From Acanthamoeba castellanii str. Neff (Eukaryota > Discosea > Longamoebia > Acanthamoebidae), in the NCBI RefSeq assembly GCF_000313135.1, contig NW_004457376.1, forward strand, positions 41,758-77,880: a DNA stretch of 36,123 nt. The letters are read 5' to 3'. The stretch's first letter is position 1. Every line of letters starts with the position of its first letter. Positions 1 to 9,562 of this stretch are shown in pieces. The translations under genes were made by a program, and so were the position numbers. Below the pieces are notes generated by a model. It was not told the origin of the DNA and ran no database searches. It saw only the letters and a program-made list of their open reading frames with translations.

Positions 1-3000
1 CTCGGATTCAGTGGTGGGCACGTTGGTTGCCGGCGTACCGTGAAGGTTGCAGGATCGCGCCGGTGTTCCCACAGGGCTACTTTCTGTTCGTCCTTCTCCA
101 CTTTCCTCTTGTTTGCCTTGGGCGCTCTCCTGCCATCGAGCGTGTCGTCCTGCAGCGATGTTGCCAGTGGTTGGAGTCCCACCACCACAGAGACAAGAGT
201 GACTAAACGTTGGAGCCCACGGGCATGTACGTACCACACACTCACACCCGAAGAGTTCGTGGGTGTCACAAGCCGTGAATTCATTGTATGAGAAGATGTC
301 GCGAAGCTCCTCCTTCGTGAAGCGTGCCTGTGATAGGGAAGGGAGGGTCAGACCACCTGCAGCGCCGAGCAGCCAAATATTGGGTACGCGGAGGAACCTT
401 GAGAGCATCGCCGGCCATGCGACTCGCGTCCATAATAGCGTTGGAGAGGCCCTCCTTGGCGACCTGTCGCTGGAATATTTTCTCTGGAGCCGAGTTAGAG
501 TGCACACTCACACTCCAGGAAAGAAAAGATCAGGGGAAAGAGGGCATACCTTCGATCGTCCCAGTCCTAGACCGACAGACAAACGGGGAGTGTTAGGTAT
601 GACCCAATATTGGCGATCAGCATCAAAAGACAAGGGAAAGAATGTACGAGGCAAAGCGATAGATCCAGCACTTCTTCTTCTGGCCGTAACGCCAGACTCG
701 GCCCATTGCCTGCGCATCGTTAGCTGGATTCCTGTGTGCAAAACCAGCGCGCGGGGGACAAGAAGTGAGCAAACACTTGCGGCACAGTCGCGACGAAGAA
801 GTGCACGCACCAGTCCGGGTCGAACAACACGATGCGGTTCGATCCCACGAGGTTGAACCCCACGTTGCCCGCTTTGCTTGAAAGCAAGAAGACAACTAAT
901 ACCATGGATGGCACGGAGACGAGGAATTAGGTCAGGGACACACATAGCCATAATGCGTAAACAGAAGGTACGCACAATAGTCGCTTGTCTGGTCGTTGAA
1001 GTGGTCGACGATGTTCTGGCGCTGGCCCGTGGGCGTGGAGCCATCCAAGCGCACAAAGCGGTAAGACCGCTTCTTGCACAAGGTCTGCATTACGTCCAGA
1101 GACTGCTTGAAGTTCGACACAATCACGACTCGGTCCTTCGTCGTGGTCCTGATTACGCCGAGAAGCTTGTCGAGCGCTTCCATCTTGCCTACGGCGGGTG
1201 AGGGAAAACAGGTAAATGCCGAGCCAGCAGCACACCGCCGGGAAGTGGAGTGCGGTACCCGACAGTTCGATATCGTGAGTGGTGGCGGTGAAGTCCTCGG
1301 GAAAGAGAGCGGCCACCTTCTTCATCTCCGGTTCTGCCTCGACCTGCAATCACAGGTGTGAGCCGACATAGTCATTTTCCAACCATTTGCAACTTGAGAA
1401 GGGTGATCACCTCGGGCTTAGGGAAGATGGCGCAGGGGTGATTGCAGAGCTTGCGCAAAGAGATAATGCAGGATAGAGCCGCCGCCTGCTGTCCGCCTGA
1501 AAGGACCGAACACACCATGGTGGAGCGGAGGTACTGCCTGTACAAGTCCGCCTGGAGTGATGAGAGCCGACAGAACACCACCTGCTCCACTGAGCAACAT
1601 CAAGAGACAAGAGGGCGTCCCGTCAGACATCGTGGACCAGTGCTTTCATCAGCCAAAGAGGGAAGCGATACCTCGGGGAGGTAGGTATTGGCGCAGAAGG
1701 TCCTTTGTCCGGCGAATGATGAAGCTCTCCGTTCGCTTCATCAACTGCGAGGAGTAGCAGGATCAGACCACGCCGAATGGTTGGAAAGGGGCACGAGTGA
1801 GGACGAAGACAAGAATATGCGTACAGCAGTGGAACGTGATTGCGACTCAAGCTTCTGTTGAGGCGTGGCGTTGGGGTCCCTGCCCAGCACGATGGGTGTG
1901 GCGAACACATCTCTGAACTTCTTGAGGTCCATGAAGCCTGGATTGCAAAAATTGACCATCGTGAAGAACTCCTCCAAGTCGTTCTGAGGAGGAAATGCAC
2001 AGGGGTGAGCTGGGTCGCAAGGAACCAGAAAGCAGGTACTACTGTGATGGCGTTTACTGTACCTGGATTGGAGTGCCCGTGATGATGACCCTGCGTCGAG
2101 TCTCGAGGCCATTGATGCACTTGGTGATGCGGGCGTCAGCGTTCTTCAGGCGATGACCCTGCGTGTAGCCAAGTTGTCCGTCTGTTAGTCGCCGCCTATC
2201 GCCTGGTCCCATTGGACGCACGCATACCTCGTCGCAGATGACCAAGTCGATTCCGGCCACGCCTTGCAGGAACGTAGCGTGGATCCGGAATTGCTCGTAG
2301 GAGATGATCAAAAGAGGCCGGTGCGGAGATGTCTTGAACTCGTCAAGGACCTTCAGTGTTTCCTCTTTCTTGGACGCCGCCTGGCCGATCACCAAAGCGT
2401 GGAGTCGCTCCAAGCCCAGCCATCGCTTCACTTCGTGATACCAATTCTACACGCGGGCAGCGATGGGTCAGTACAGTTGGCCACCACCACACGACAGAAC
2501 TGCTGCGCAATACCTTTGTCAAAGATGTCGGAGTAATGACAAGAGCCTTCTTGGAGGCCGGTGTGCCGTTCGGACTATGAGAACAAAGGCCTGAGCATGG
2601 GAATGCAACAATGCGGCCAAAGGGGAGGTGATGGAGCACCCTTGCTTGAGAAGCGTCCATATAAGGGTGATGGCCTGCAGGGTCTTGCCCAGACCCATTT
2701 CATCGGCCAGGATGCAGCCTCGCCCCGGACCCTTTAGGCCCATGGTGCACTCATACAAGAACTTGACGCCCTCGCGCTGGTGGGGCTGCAAAATACTGTA
2801 CACACGGAACAGAAAAACCGTTAGAGGCCTCGCACTCGATGAAAACCAGCAGCAAGGTGCACATACTTTCCAACGTAGGGATCGACCACCACAGCCGTGA
2901 GGGGTCCACTGCAGAGGCGTGTGAGTAGCCTGTAAGAGGGCATGAAGCATGGAAAGGACACACGCACTTTGGGTCGGAGGCGGCGGTAGGGTTGAACAGG

Positions 3001-4075
3001 ACGACGGAGTCTTCGTTGATGGCGTGCCGCGGTTTGATCTCCTTGACGGTCGGCTTTCCGTCACCCACCGCGTGCGACTTGAACTTGGTGGGTATCTTTA
3101 GTTTGGGCGTCGGAGCCGGCGCCACTCCACCCTTGGCTGCGCAGGTCGGTTCGGACTGAGTACAAGCGATCAAAGGGGAGAGAACGGGGTACTCCTACCT
3201 TCGACCTCATCGAGGAAGACGGAGCCGGATTGATAGTTCTCTGGCGTGATCTCGTCGAGGATCTACACCCCGTTTGCAAAGTAAGCGAGGGGGAAGTGCA
3301 CTACGTTCATAATGGCGGAATCGTTGGGGGGGGGGGTGGTGAACCTCAAGTTCCTTGCCCGAGAAGCAGAGCGAGTTACCGGGGCCGAGGTCGACTAGCT
3401 CCTGTTGGTAATTTGGTGAGCATGAAGGCTGCACTGGCTCAGCCATACAACACCGTGCACCTTGGCCGGGTAGGATGACGTCTTGCCGATCTCCTTCGCT
3501 TGCATGTCCTTGAGGATGCATATTTTACCCTCCTTTATCACCAGCACGCCTGCAACCGAGACCCACAGCGAAGACGTGACGAAGTGCACGCACAAGGTAG
3601 GGGTGGTGCAGGTGGCGTGCATACCGTCGTTGTAGGTCTTGTGCTTCTTGCGGCTGTACTTGCACCACATGACGCGGTAGTAGTGAGACTCGCCGGCTTG
3701 ACTGTTGGTCTCCTCTTTCTTGACCGGGGCGACCTGCCGCGGGGTCGTAGGTCTGGTGGGCGTGGTACTGCTGGACGGGGTGGCAGTGGGACTCTTAAAC
3801 GAACGTCGCACACCAAGGCCAGCTCGACGTCCAGCCGCGGGAGAAGCTGCCGACGTTTTGGCCTCTTCAGCCTCCTGCTTGACTTCCGTCATCTCGACAG
3901 ATTCCGAATCGATTTCCACATTTTCGTTGGAGCCTTCATCATCATCATCCTCGATTTTTGGCCTTTTGGCGGATTCCTTCGTTTTCTTCTCGGCAACCGC
4001 AGGTGCGCGGTTCGAAACAAGGGGGCTCACGAACGGACGTTTGCCCCGCTGCGAAGGCGCTTGGCTTCTCCTCAT
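1..4075 (-). CDS. RAD54B: RAD54B-like SNF2 DNA translocase (3' end beyond window)
   Basis: ATP-driven dsDNA translocase of the SNF2/RAD54 family, expected to act in the nucleus with RAD51 in homologous recombination. The ATG at 4075 opens MRRSQAPSQ, nearly the start of animal RAD54B. An acidic lysine-rich linker follows, then the RAD54B-type N-terminal module ([12 protein letters not shown] near 3650; [15 protein letters not shown] near 3500-3545). Helicase motifs run in order: [10 protein letters not shown] and Walker [11 protein letters not shown] (about 2680-2790), VICDE then GHRLKN across an intron (about 2140-2250), TGTPIQ (about 2060), LRKLCNHPC (about 1430-1460), [11 protein letters not shown] (about 1005-1040), [11 protein letters not shown] (about 850-890), [11 protein letters not shown] (about 690-720) and [16 protein letters not shown] (about 440-490). 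At least ten short introns interrupt it, for example 3601-3622 onward and the one holding a C-run at 3329. After ELFGCEC (about 250) the last exons run off the left edge. The assignment to RAD54B rather than RAD54 rests on the N-terminus. Confidence 0.9.
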
Positions 4076-4198
4076 CTTCGTCTACTTGCTCGACGCGGTC
4101 TTTTTCGCTCCTTGCACGCAACAATGGCTTTTTTGGTCGTTCGTGGAATATTTTCGTCGCCCTGCTGGCGCCACGTCGAACAGCTTTTTTCAAACACG

Positions 4199-6084
4199 CT
4201 ACTCCCAAGACGGGAAGCCGTGCAAAGCGATACGGTGCATGGCGTCTGCCAGGCGTTCATAGTCAGAGAGCTGGTTGTACAAGTGGGCTGACAGGCGGAC
4301 ATAGAGTCGCCCTTGCACGCACTTGACGGGCACCTCGATCCTAGACGCATCAATAAGTGAGTTGTGAGTAGGGACGTTAGTTGCTAGATGGCAGAGGGAG
4401 GGGTACATGTAGCGATAGTGCAAGGTGTCCTGCAAGATCTTGGCATCTGTAGAAGAGGCCTCCGTCGGCTTGCCCGACGCCACCACACCATCAGGAACGC
4501 TGACGAGGGCCATTGTTCTGTGCATTTCCATCGGCGCGACCAACTTGTGAACGTGCGGTTGTGGTTTGTGAGTGTTCACACAGCAGCAAGTCGACCAAGA
4601 TGAAGAGTGTTTCACGTACGCTGGCGTCCCATCGACTTCGAAGGAGGTCGACAGCCTGGTGCAGCAGGCCGATGTTGTAGCTCCACACTCGCTCCAGCCC
4701 GATGCGCTTCCAAAGCGCAAGAACCGCGGGGAAAGTAAGCACGGAGGAGTAGTCGTGGTAGCCCGACCAGATGAAGTTTGATGTAAAACCCTCTCCGAAG
4801 CCGTGCGAGATGACGAGCGGGTGGACGACGTGCGATGCGTCGTTCGTCTTCCTCTCTTCATGCCCCTCGTCGTCGGCCTCTTTCGCGATCTTCTCGACCA
4901 CATCGAGTCGAAGCGCCGGTCCGTCGCTGTGTGTGTTGCGGACATACAGGAAAGCGCAGCCGGGCGTGCAGCAGAACCACTTGTGGCAATTGCCCACGTA
5001 GAAGTCGGCGCCCAGCGCCCTGAGATCGAGCGGAAGTGAGCCCAGGCCGTGGGCGCCATCGATGAAGACGGGCACTCCTCGGCTGTGGCACAGCTCGATT
5101 AGGTCTTCAATCGGCATCACGAGGCCTGAGTTGTGTGCGGTAAGTCAGTGAGTGACGGCCTACCAGATAGAACGGGTTGTCAGATTTTCGTACCTGTGTT
5201 GCTGGTGATGTGATCGAAGATGGCGAGGCGAGTGTTGGGTCGAAGAGTGTTGCTCACCACTTCGAGTATGTCGTTGGGTCCCGCGAGAGGGAAGGTGATC
5301 TCCCCTTCGCGCACATGCGCGCCCGCCTGCTCGCACTGGTAGGCCAGCATCTTCTTCACTGACCCATAGCCAATGTTGAGCATATACACCTGGCCGGACA
5401 CAGCCGCTCCCATGTGAGCACACGTGGCAGGCACGACAAAGGCGTAGAAAGAGGTACTTCGTCGCCGGCGTTGAGGTGGATGGACTTGATCACCGTGTTG
5501 AGGCCGGTGGTGGCATTGGGCACGAAGGCGACTTCGTCCGGCGCAGCCTTGACTTCAGCCGCCAGTTGCCTCAGCGCCCAGACTATCTGCGCACAACGCG
5601 TCACGCGTGAGAAGTGCCGCTGTAGAGCTGTACCAGCACAAGCCGCATCCTGGGCTGTATATGTCTGTTGCTCACATGCACGCACCAACTGGAACAATTG
5701 TCGATCGACGAAGCGCAGCGGCTGCCGTGCGTTGTGCAGGCGCCACCTGTTGCCGACCTCCACCGCAATCCGCAAGGGAGCGCCTGCTCGCCCAAGAGGC
5801 ACCCAATGAGAACGCTAATCGGAAAAAGGAGTGGGCGGGTAGGTCTGCACACCAAAGGCACCGTGGTTGATGAAGGTCCAGTCGCGGTCGAGAAGGAAGT
5901 GCGCATCTCTCATCTCGTGCCCAAATGAGGGCAAATCAGTGCCAAGCCCCGGCAGCAGATCATCCCAGCGGATGGGAAGCTCTGGCGGCGCGTAGCTCTC
6001 CTCGGGTTGTCGAATGAGGTCCTCCACATTGTCTGAGTGGAAGGACCCAAAGCCACGGTATCCGTGCCCCCCCTTCTTCTCCAT
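4199..6084 (-). CDS. Class V PLP-dependent enzyme, isopenicillin N epimerase / hercynylcysteine sulfoxide lyase type
   Basis: Fold-type I PLP enzyme. The start is the ATG at 6084 (MEKKGGHGYRG) and the stop is at 4199. Spliced exons give FINHGAFG then GAPLRIAVEVGNRWRLHN (family N-terminal motif), FVPNATTGLNTV (cofactor phosphate region), IGYGSVKKM, the cofactor aspartate in VFIDGAHGLGSLPLD, the Schiff-base lysine in GNCHKWFC, and IWSGYHDYSS. The C-terminal small domain ends LHGFPSWE. Introns fit GT-AG, for example near 4335-4396 (joining RYM to IEVPVK) and about 4561-4635. The family includes isopenicillin N epimerases, cysteine desulfurase-like lyases and Egt2-type ergothioneine lyases. Which reaction this one catalyses cannot be read from the sequence. 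A lyase acting on a sulfur-containing amino acid is the likeliest guess. Its stop lies 123 bp upstream of the RAD54B start on the same strand, so spacing is very tight. No mitochondrial leader is evident. Confidence 0.85.
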
Positions 6085-6322
6085 CTGGCGCAATGAATAA
6101 ATAAAATAACATATGAATAAATAAATTTCAATAAATGTAAATTGAAAGAGGAAACGACAAATTATACTAGCGGGTGGCGCGAACTTCCCTCAACCTTGCC
6201 ACGATACTACTTATCGCAGAGACCATGCAGAACCTTACGCCAGGCACGCCGTTCTGGTCTTTATTGGTGCCTCATTGCCCACCTACTGACCGAAAAGCCG
6301 CGCAGAGACTAAGCACACCAGC
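6085..6322. promoter_or_regulatory. Divergent promoter region between PLP enzyme and Ank/F-box gene
   Basis: These 238 bp separate two start codons pointing away from each other and must hold both core promoters and both 5' UTRs. Positions about 6091-6165 are strikingly AT-rich, with repeated aataaata units. The rest is mixed sequence. No specific factor site can be named. Confidence 0.5.
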
Positions 6323-8298
6323 ATGGGCCGGTTGCTGAAGAGCAGCGGAAGAGCACAACCAGGCCAGGGCAACGAACTGCACGCCCTGGCGCGAAGCCAG
6401 CGCGGACCCTTCCCTCCGGTACCGATGTGCCCTTGGGATGGTGCTTTGTCTGACTACGTCACCAACAAGTATTGTCACGGACCGCGTGAACAGGCGAAAC
6501 CGATGAGCGCCGTGAGTCAGTGGTTGGGGTTTGTTCCTGCAACAGTGAAGCCCTGGCAAGCGCTCATCGCTGATGGAGCCGATCCCAACGCGTACCTGCT
6601 CACCCCTTGCCCTCTGCACTCTCTCCCCTCACCCCAGCCCCTGCTGCAGGGTGGACGAATATGGCCGAACGCCACTGCACGAGGCTAGCTCTCGAGGCAA
6701 TTGGCAAGCAGTGGACTACCTCCTTCAAGGTACAGCGACTGGGCTTGGCGGTGGCGAGCTCACACAGGTCGGCCTGCAGGAGCGTAACCTCCACTTCTTC
6801 AGCGGGACTCGTGGCGAAGATCAACCAGAGGGACCACAAGGGCCATACAGCGATCGACCTCGCCATCGCACTCGGCCACAAGGAGGTTGAGACCCTTCTC
6901 TCCGCCTATATCGCCCGAGCTGCGGCTCGCCAGAGGCCACGGGGATGCCCGCTCTTGCAGATGCCCGTCGAAGTGTTGGTGCTCATTCTATCGTGGCTCG
7001 AGCCTCGCGACCTGTGCACTGCGGCCCAAGCCTGCACGGTACCCAAACCCCTTTGCGTGCACGTGTGGCTCGCCAGATCTTTGCGTAACCCCCGGGCTTG
7101 CGTATGTGCAGGTGCTTGCACAACTCAGCCGAGAGGACACCTTGTGGCGGCGATTCTGTAGCACACACCAGCACAAGCCAGCCGACCAGAGTTGGAGGGA
7201 CTGCTATCGTGAGTGGGTCGCCGCCAGCCTTCGCGTCTACGCAGGTAAGCAAACGAAAGCCCTCGCCGCCGCTGCAACTCCCAGAGCTTAGGTCGAAACG
7301 CCACTGTTCCACCGCTTGCCATCAGGCGCCAGGGCAAACTTCACCGAACGCGGGCAGATCATCAAGTGGGCATTGATTGGAGAACACAGTACCCCACGCC
7401 GCCCTACAATTGGCCGCATCCCACGAACCTGCCTAACGGGTGGTCCCGCACGCATACAGGGGTAGGCAAGAGGAGGCTCACCGAGCGCTATGTGCGGGGC
7501 ATTTTTAGGGATTTTGCCCGTGGATCGATGGGCGCCGACTTCCTGGCGAAGGAGGTCGAGCGCGGCGGCAAGTGCCTGCACATCCAACTGTGGGACCGCC
7601 CAATGGCGTGTAGTACCCGACTGCTGTGTCGAGGAGCGGTCGGTCTGGTGTACGTCTATGACGTGAGGAGACGCGAGACGTTCGACGCTCTCGCCGCACG
7701 ACACGAAGAGATCGTCTGGCACTTCCCTGATGGAGTGCCGCCCATCATCATCGGTGCGCTTACACACCCCGACTTCGTGGCACGTGCTGATTGTGGATCA
7801 ATGTGTGCACTGATGGCGGCTGTGTTGCATGCGTGAAACGGTACAGCCGGAGCCAAGGCGGACAAGAGCACTACGGGCGAATCGTACGAGAGGCAAGTCA
7901 GCGAGGAGGAGGCCCAGGCGCTGGCCCGGCAACTGAACGCGGTGGCGTGGATGGAAACCAGCAGCAAAGACGACTTCCAAGGTACCAGGGCGCCACTCAC
8001 CTACTTCGTGGCCAGCACTCGGCTGCGGCTGCGTGCGGTTCTTCCTTACTGACCTGCTCACCACCGGCGTGCAGTGAGCGAACTGTTCTCGCGACTGCTG
8101 CTTGAGTCGCTCGAGTGGGCGGACCCTTTCCGTGTGGGCACGCCACCCCTGGAGGAGGCGAGCCGGTGGGCCGTCCCGTCGGCATGCTTGTCTCTGGTCA
8201 CGCGCAGGGAGGAGAGACCCCGGACTGACGGCGGGGGTGACGCACCCCGCCCGAGACACCTGACCGACAGCGGGCTTCTTACGTGTGTCCTTCAGTAA
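6323..8298 (+). CDS. Ankyrin repeat - F-box - degenerate Rab/Ras-like GTPase fusion protein
   Basis: Three modules follow one another. Ankyrin repeats: WQALIADGADPNA, then VDEYGRTPLHEASSRGNW, then NQRDHKGHTAIDLAIALGH (about 6550-6900). F-box: LLQMPVEVLVLILSWLEPRD, continuing after an intron with SREDTLWRRFC (about 6950-7160). The third is a small-GTPase-like domain: IIKWALIGEH (about 7355-7388), GVGKRRLTERYVRGIF, HIQLWD, RGAVGLVYVYDV, an AKAD in the NKxD position, RQVSEEEAQALARQL, and an intact G5-like ETSSK (about 7960). The G3 DTAG is replaced by DRPM, the P-loop Ser/Thr by Arg, and the NKxD Asn by Ala, so GTP binding is doubtful. F-box proteins recruit substrates to SCF (Skp1-cullin) ubiquitin ligases. 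Here the ankyrin or GTPase-like part could be the target-binding region. Introns fit GT-AG (for example gcaag/gtacagcg to cttcag/cgggac), except one junction inside the P-loop. The start at 6323 is the first ATG in frame with the ankyrin exon, and the true N-terminus could differ. The stop is at 8296-8298. Confidence 0.75.
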
Positions 8299-8418
8299 AG
8301 TGCGTGCGCCCCCTGTTCTTCTTCTTCTTCGTCTTCGTCTTCTTGAAGAGTTGTATTGGCAGCAACTGCGGGGCAAAGACTGGAGGGGATGAAGCTAGGG
8401 AGAGAGTGGGAAGGGCGA
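8299..8418. other. Convergent 3' intergenic with TTC/GTC triplet tract
   Basis: 120 bp lie between the stop codons of the Ank/F-box gene (+) and the MsrB-like gene (-). It begins with a ttcttcttcttcttcgtcttcgtc run at about 8319-8344 and must contain both polyadenylation regions. No AATAAA is seen on either strand here. Confidence 0.5.
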
Positions 8419-9484
8419 TCAAGAGGCGTGGCTCTGGTTGCGGTACTTCTGGTAGAAACCGGCAACAAGCGGAGCGACGAAGAGAGCAATGTGGGCATAC
8501 TTGACCAACGTCGCGCCGATGGAAACCTCACCCGTGGGCGTGATCTTAGTAGGCGTCTGCTGAGATTGCCACAACGAACGCCGCACGCAACACAACGCAC
8601 ATGAGCGTAGGGAGTTGAGCAAACAACTGTGTCGATGCATGTACCTGCACGGTTGGCTTCTCTTCCTCATCGTCGACGACCTTGGGCTGCGCAGGCGCAG
8701 CTCGGACGGGCTCAGCTGCGGGCTGGACGGGCTCGGTCTGGATAAGACGGAGTCAGCCGTGCTGGGTGGCGTGAAAGCGGGATTGGTGAAGGCACCTTCT
8801 TGGGAGCGACGACAATGCGAGGCGGCTCCACGACCTCCTCTTCCTCGCTCTCCTCCTCTTCAATGTGGTCGGGGGCGTCGCCGGCGTTGGCGCGTGGCTC
8901 GAACTCGACAGTGATAGACAGAATGCCGTAGTACTTGGTCGGCTGCTCATCCACCACAGTCTCCAGCACCATTCCCAGGTACAGGTCGCACTGATCACAC
9001 GCACACACACACACACACAGTGCGCACGCATGATACACGACGTCTGAGCATGTGTTACACATCAATGCGCACAGAAAGGAAGGATGAAGGCGTGTACGTT
9101 GGCGCAGGAGGCGGTCTTGCGCAGGGTGCCGTAGGAGAAGTCCTCGTGGAACCTCAGGAACGAGCGGGCAATGGGCTTCCGGAAGGCCGGGTAGCGACCA
9201 GAGGCCTGGAACTTCTCCGTCGAGCTGAACAGGCGCGCTCCGCAGTGCGCGCAGCAGTAGAAGCCTTCGTCGAAGTGCTCCTTGTACTACAGATTGACGG
9301 AGCGTTGGGGGGGGGGGTGAGAATGGGCAGCAGCAAAGATGCACAGCGGATCCATTTAATAGTGCGATTAGCCACGCACCTTCTCGCCGCTTCGGCGGGC
9401 CATGAGATCGACCTCCATGACGGGGTAATCGCTGTTGGGAAGGGTCCTCTCGGTGGTCTGCGAGATCTGCACGGTGCCGCTCAT
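8419..9484 (-). CDS. Tail-anchored MsrB (SelR)-like protein lacking the catalytic cysteine
   Basis: The ATG at 9484 gives MSGTVQISQTTERTLPNS, and four introns are removed before the stop at 8419. The middle is an MsrB/SelR (Mss4-like) zinc fold: FYCCAHCGARLF (CxxC, residues about 47-50), KFQASGRYPAFRKPI, RFHEDFSYGTLRK and SCAN/CDLYLG (second CxxC, residues about 96-99, split by an intron). MsrB enzymes carry a catalytic Cys in RYCINSA. Here the aligned segment is YYGILSI, with Gly at about residue 120 (codon 8925-8927). The LGHVFDDG histidine is also missing (LGMVLETV). The zinc site is kept and reductase chemistry is probably lost. An acidic linker (EEEESEEEEVVEPP) and a proline-rich stretch follow, then a C-terminal hydrophobic helix (YAHIALFVAPLVAGFY) a few residues before the end, typical of tail-anchored proteins. 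The role is unknown. A structural or adaptor role at a membrane is inference. Confidence 0.8.
9000..9020. repeat. (CA)n/(GT)n microsatellite in MsrB-like intron
   Basis: A run of alternating CA on the plus strand reads as (UG)n in the MsrB-like pre-mRNA. It sits just before the 3' splice site that precedes the CDLYLG exon. Confidence 0.9.
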
Positions 9485-9562
9485 CTTCAGTTGTGTTTGA
9501 ATTTAGTGTTTGATCTTTTCTGCCACAGTTTCTTTTTGTACACGTGAGATTGGAGAAGCGAG
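9485..9562. promoter_or_regulatory. 78-bp divergent promoter
   Basis: Only 78 bp lie between the start codon of the MsrB-like gene (-) and that of the FG-GAP gene (+). The stretch is T-rich (gtttgaatttagtgtttgatc; gtttctttttgtac) and has no recognisable TATA box. Both 5' UTRs and both core promoters must fit here or overlap coding sequence. Confidence 0.55.

Noticed and set aside
40..291. Short plus-strand open frame at the left edge
   Set aside because: It lies antisense to the last visible RAD54B exons and an intron, with no recognisable protein features.
4140..6131. Cysteine desulfurase (NFS1) as identity of the PLP gene
   Set aside because: The INHGAFG, GNCHKWFC and GYHDYSS pattern fits the isopenicillin N epimerase group. 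NFS1 has SGHK-type and Cys-loop motifs that are absent.
6091..6132. Cluster of AATAAA on the plus strand as poly(A) signals
   Set aside because: No plus-strand gene ends upstream. The cluster sits in a divergent promoter and is better read as AT-rich promoter sequence.
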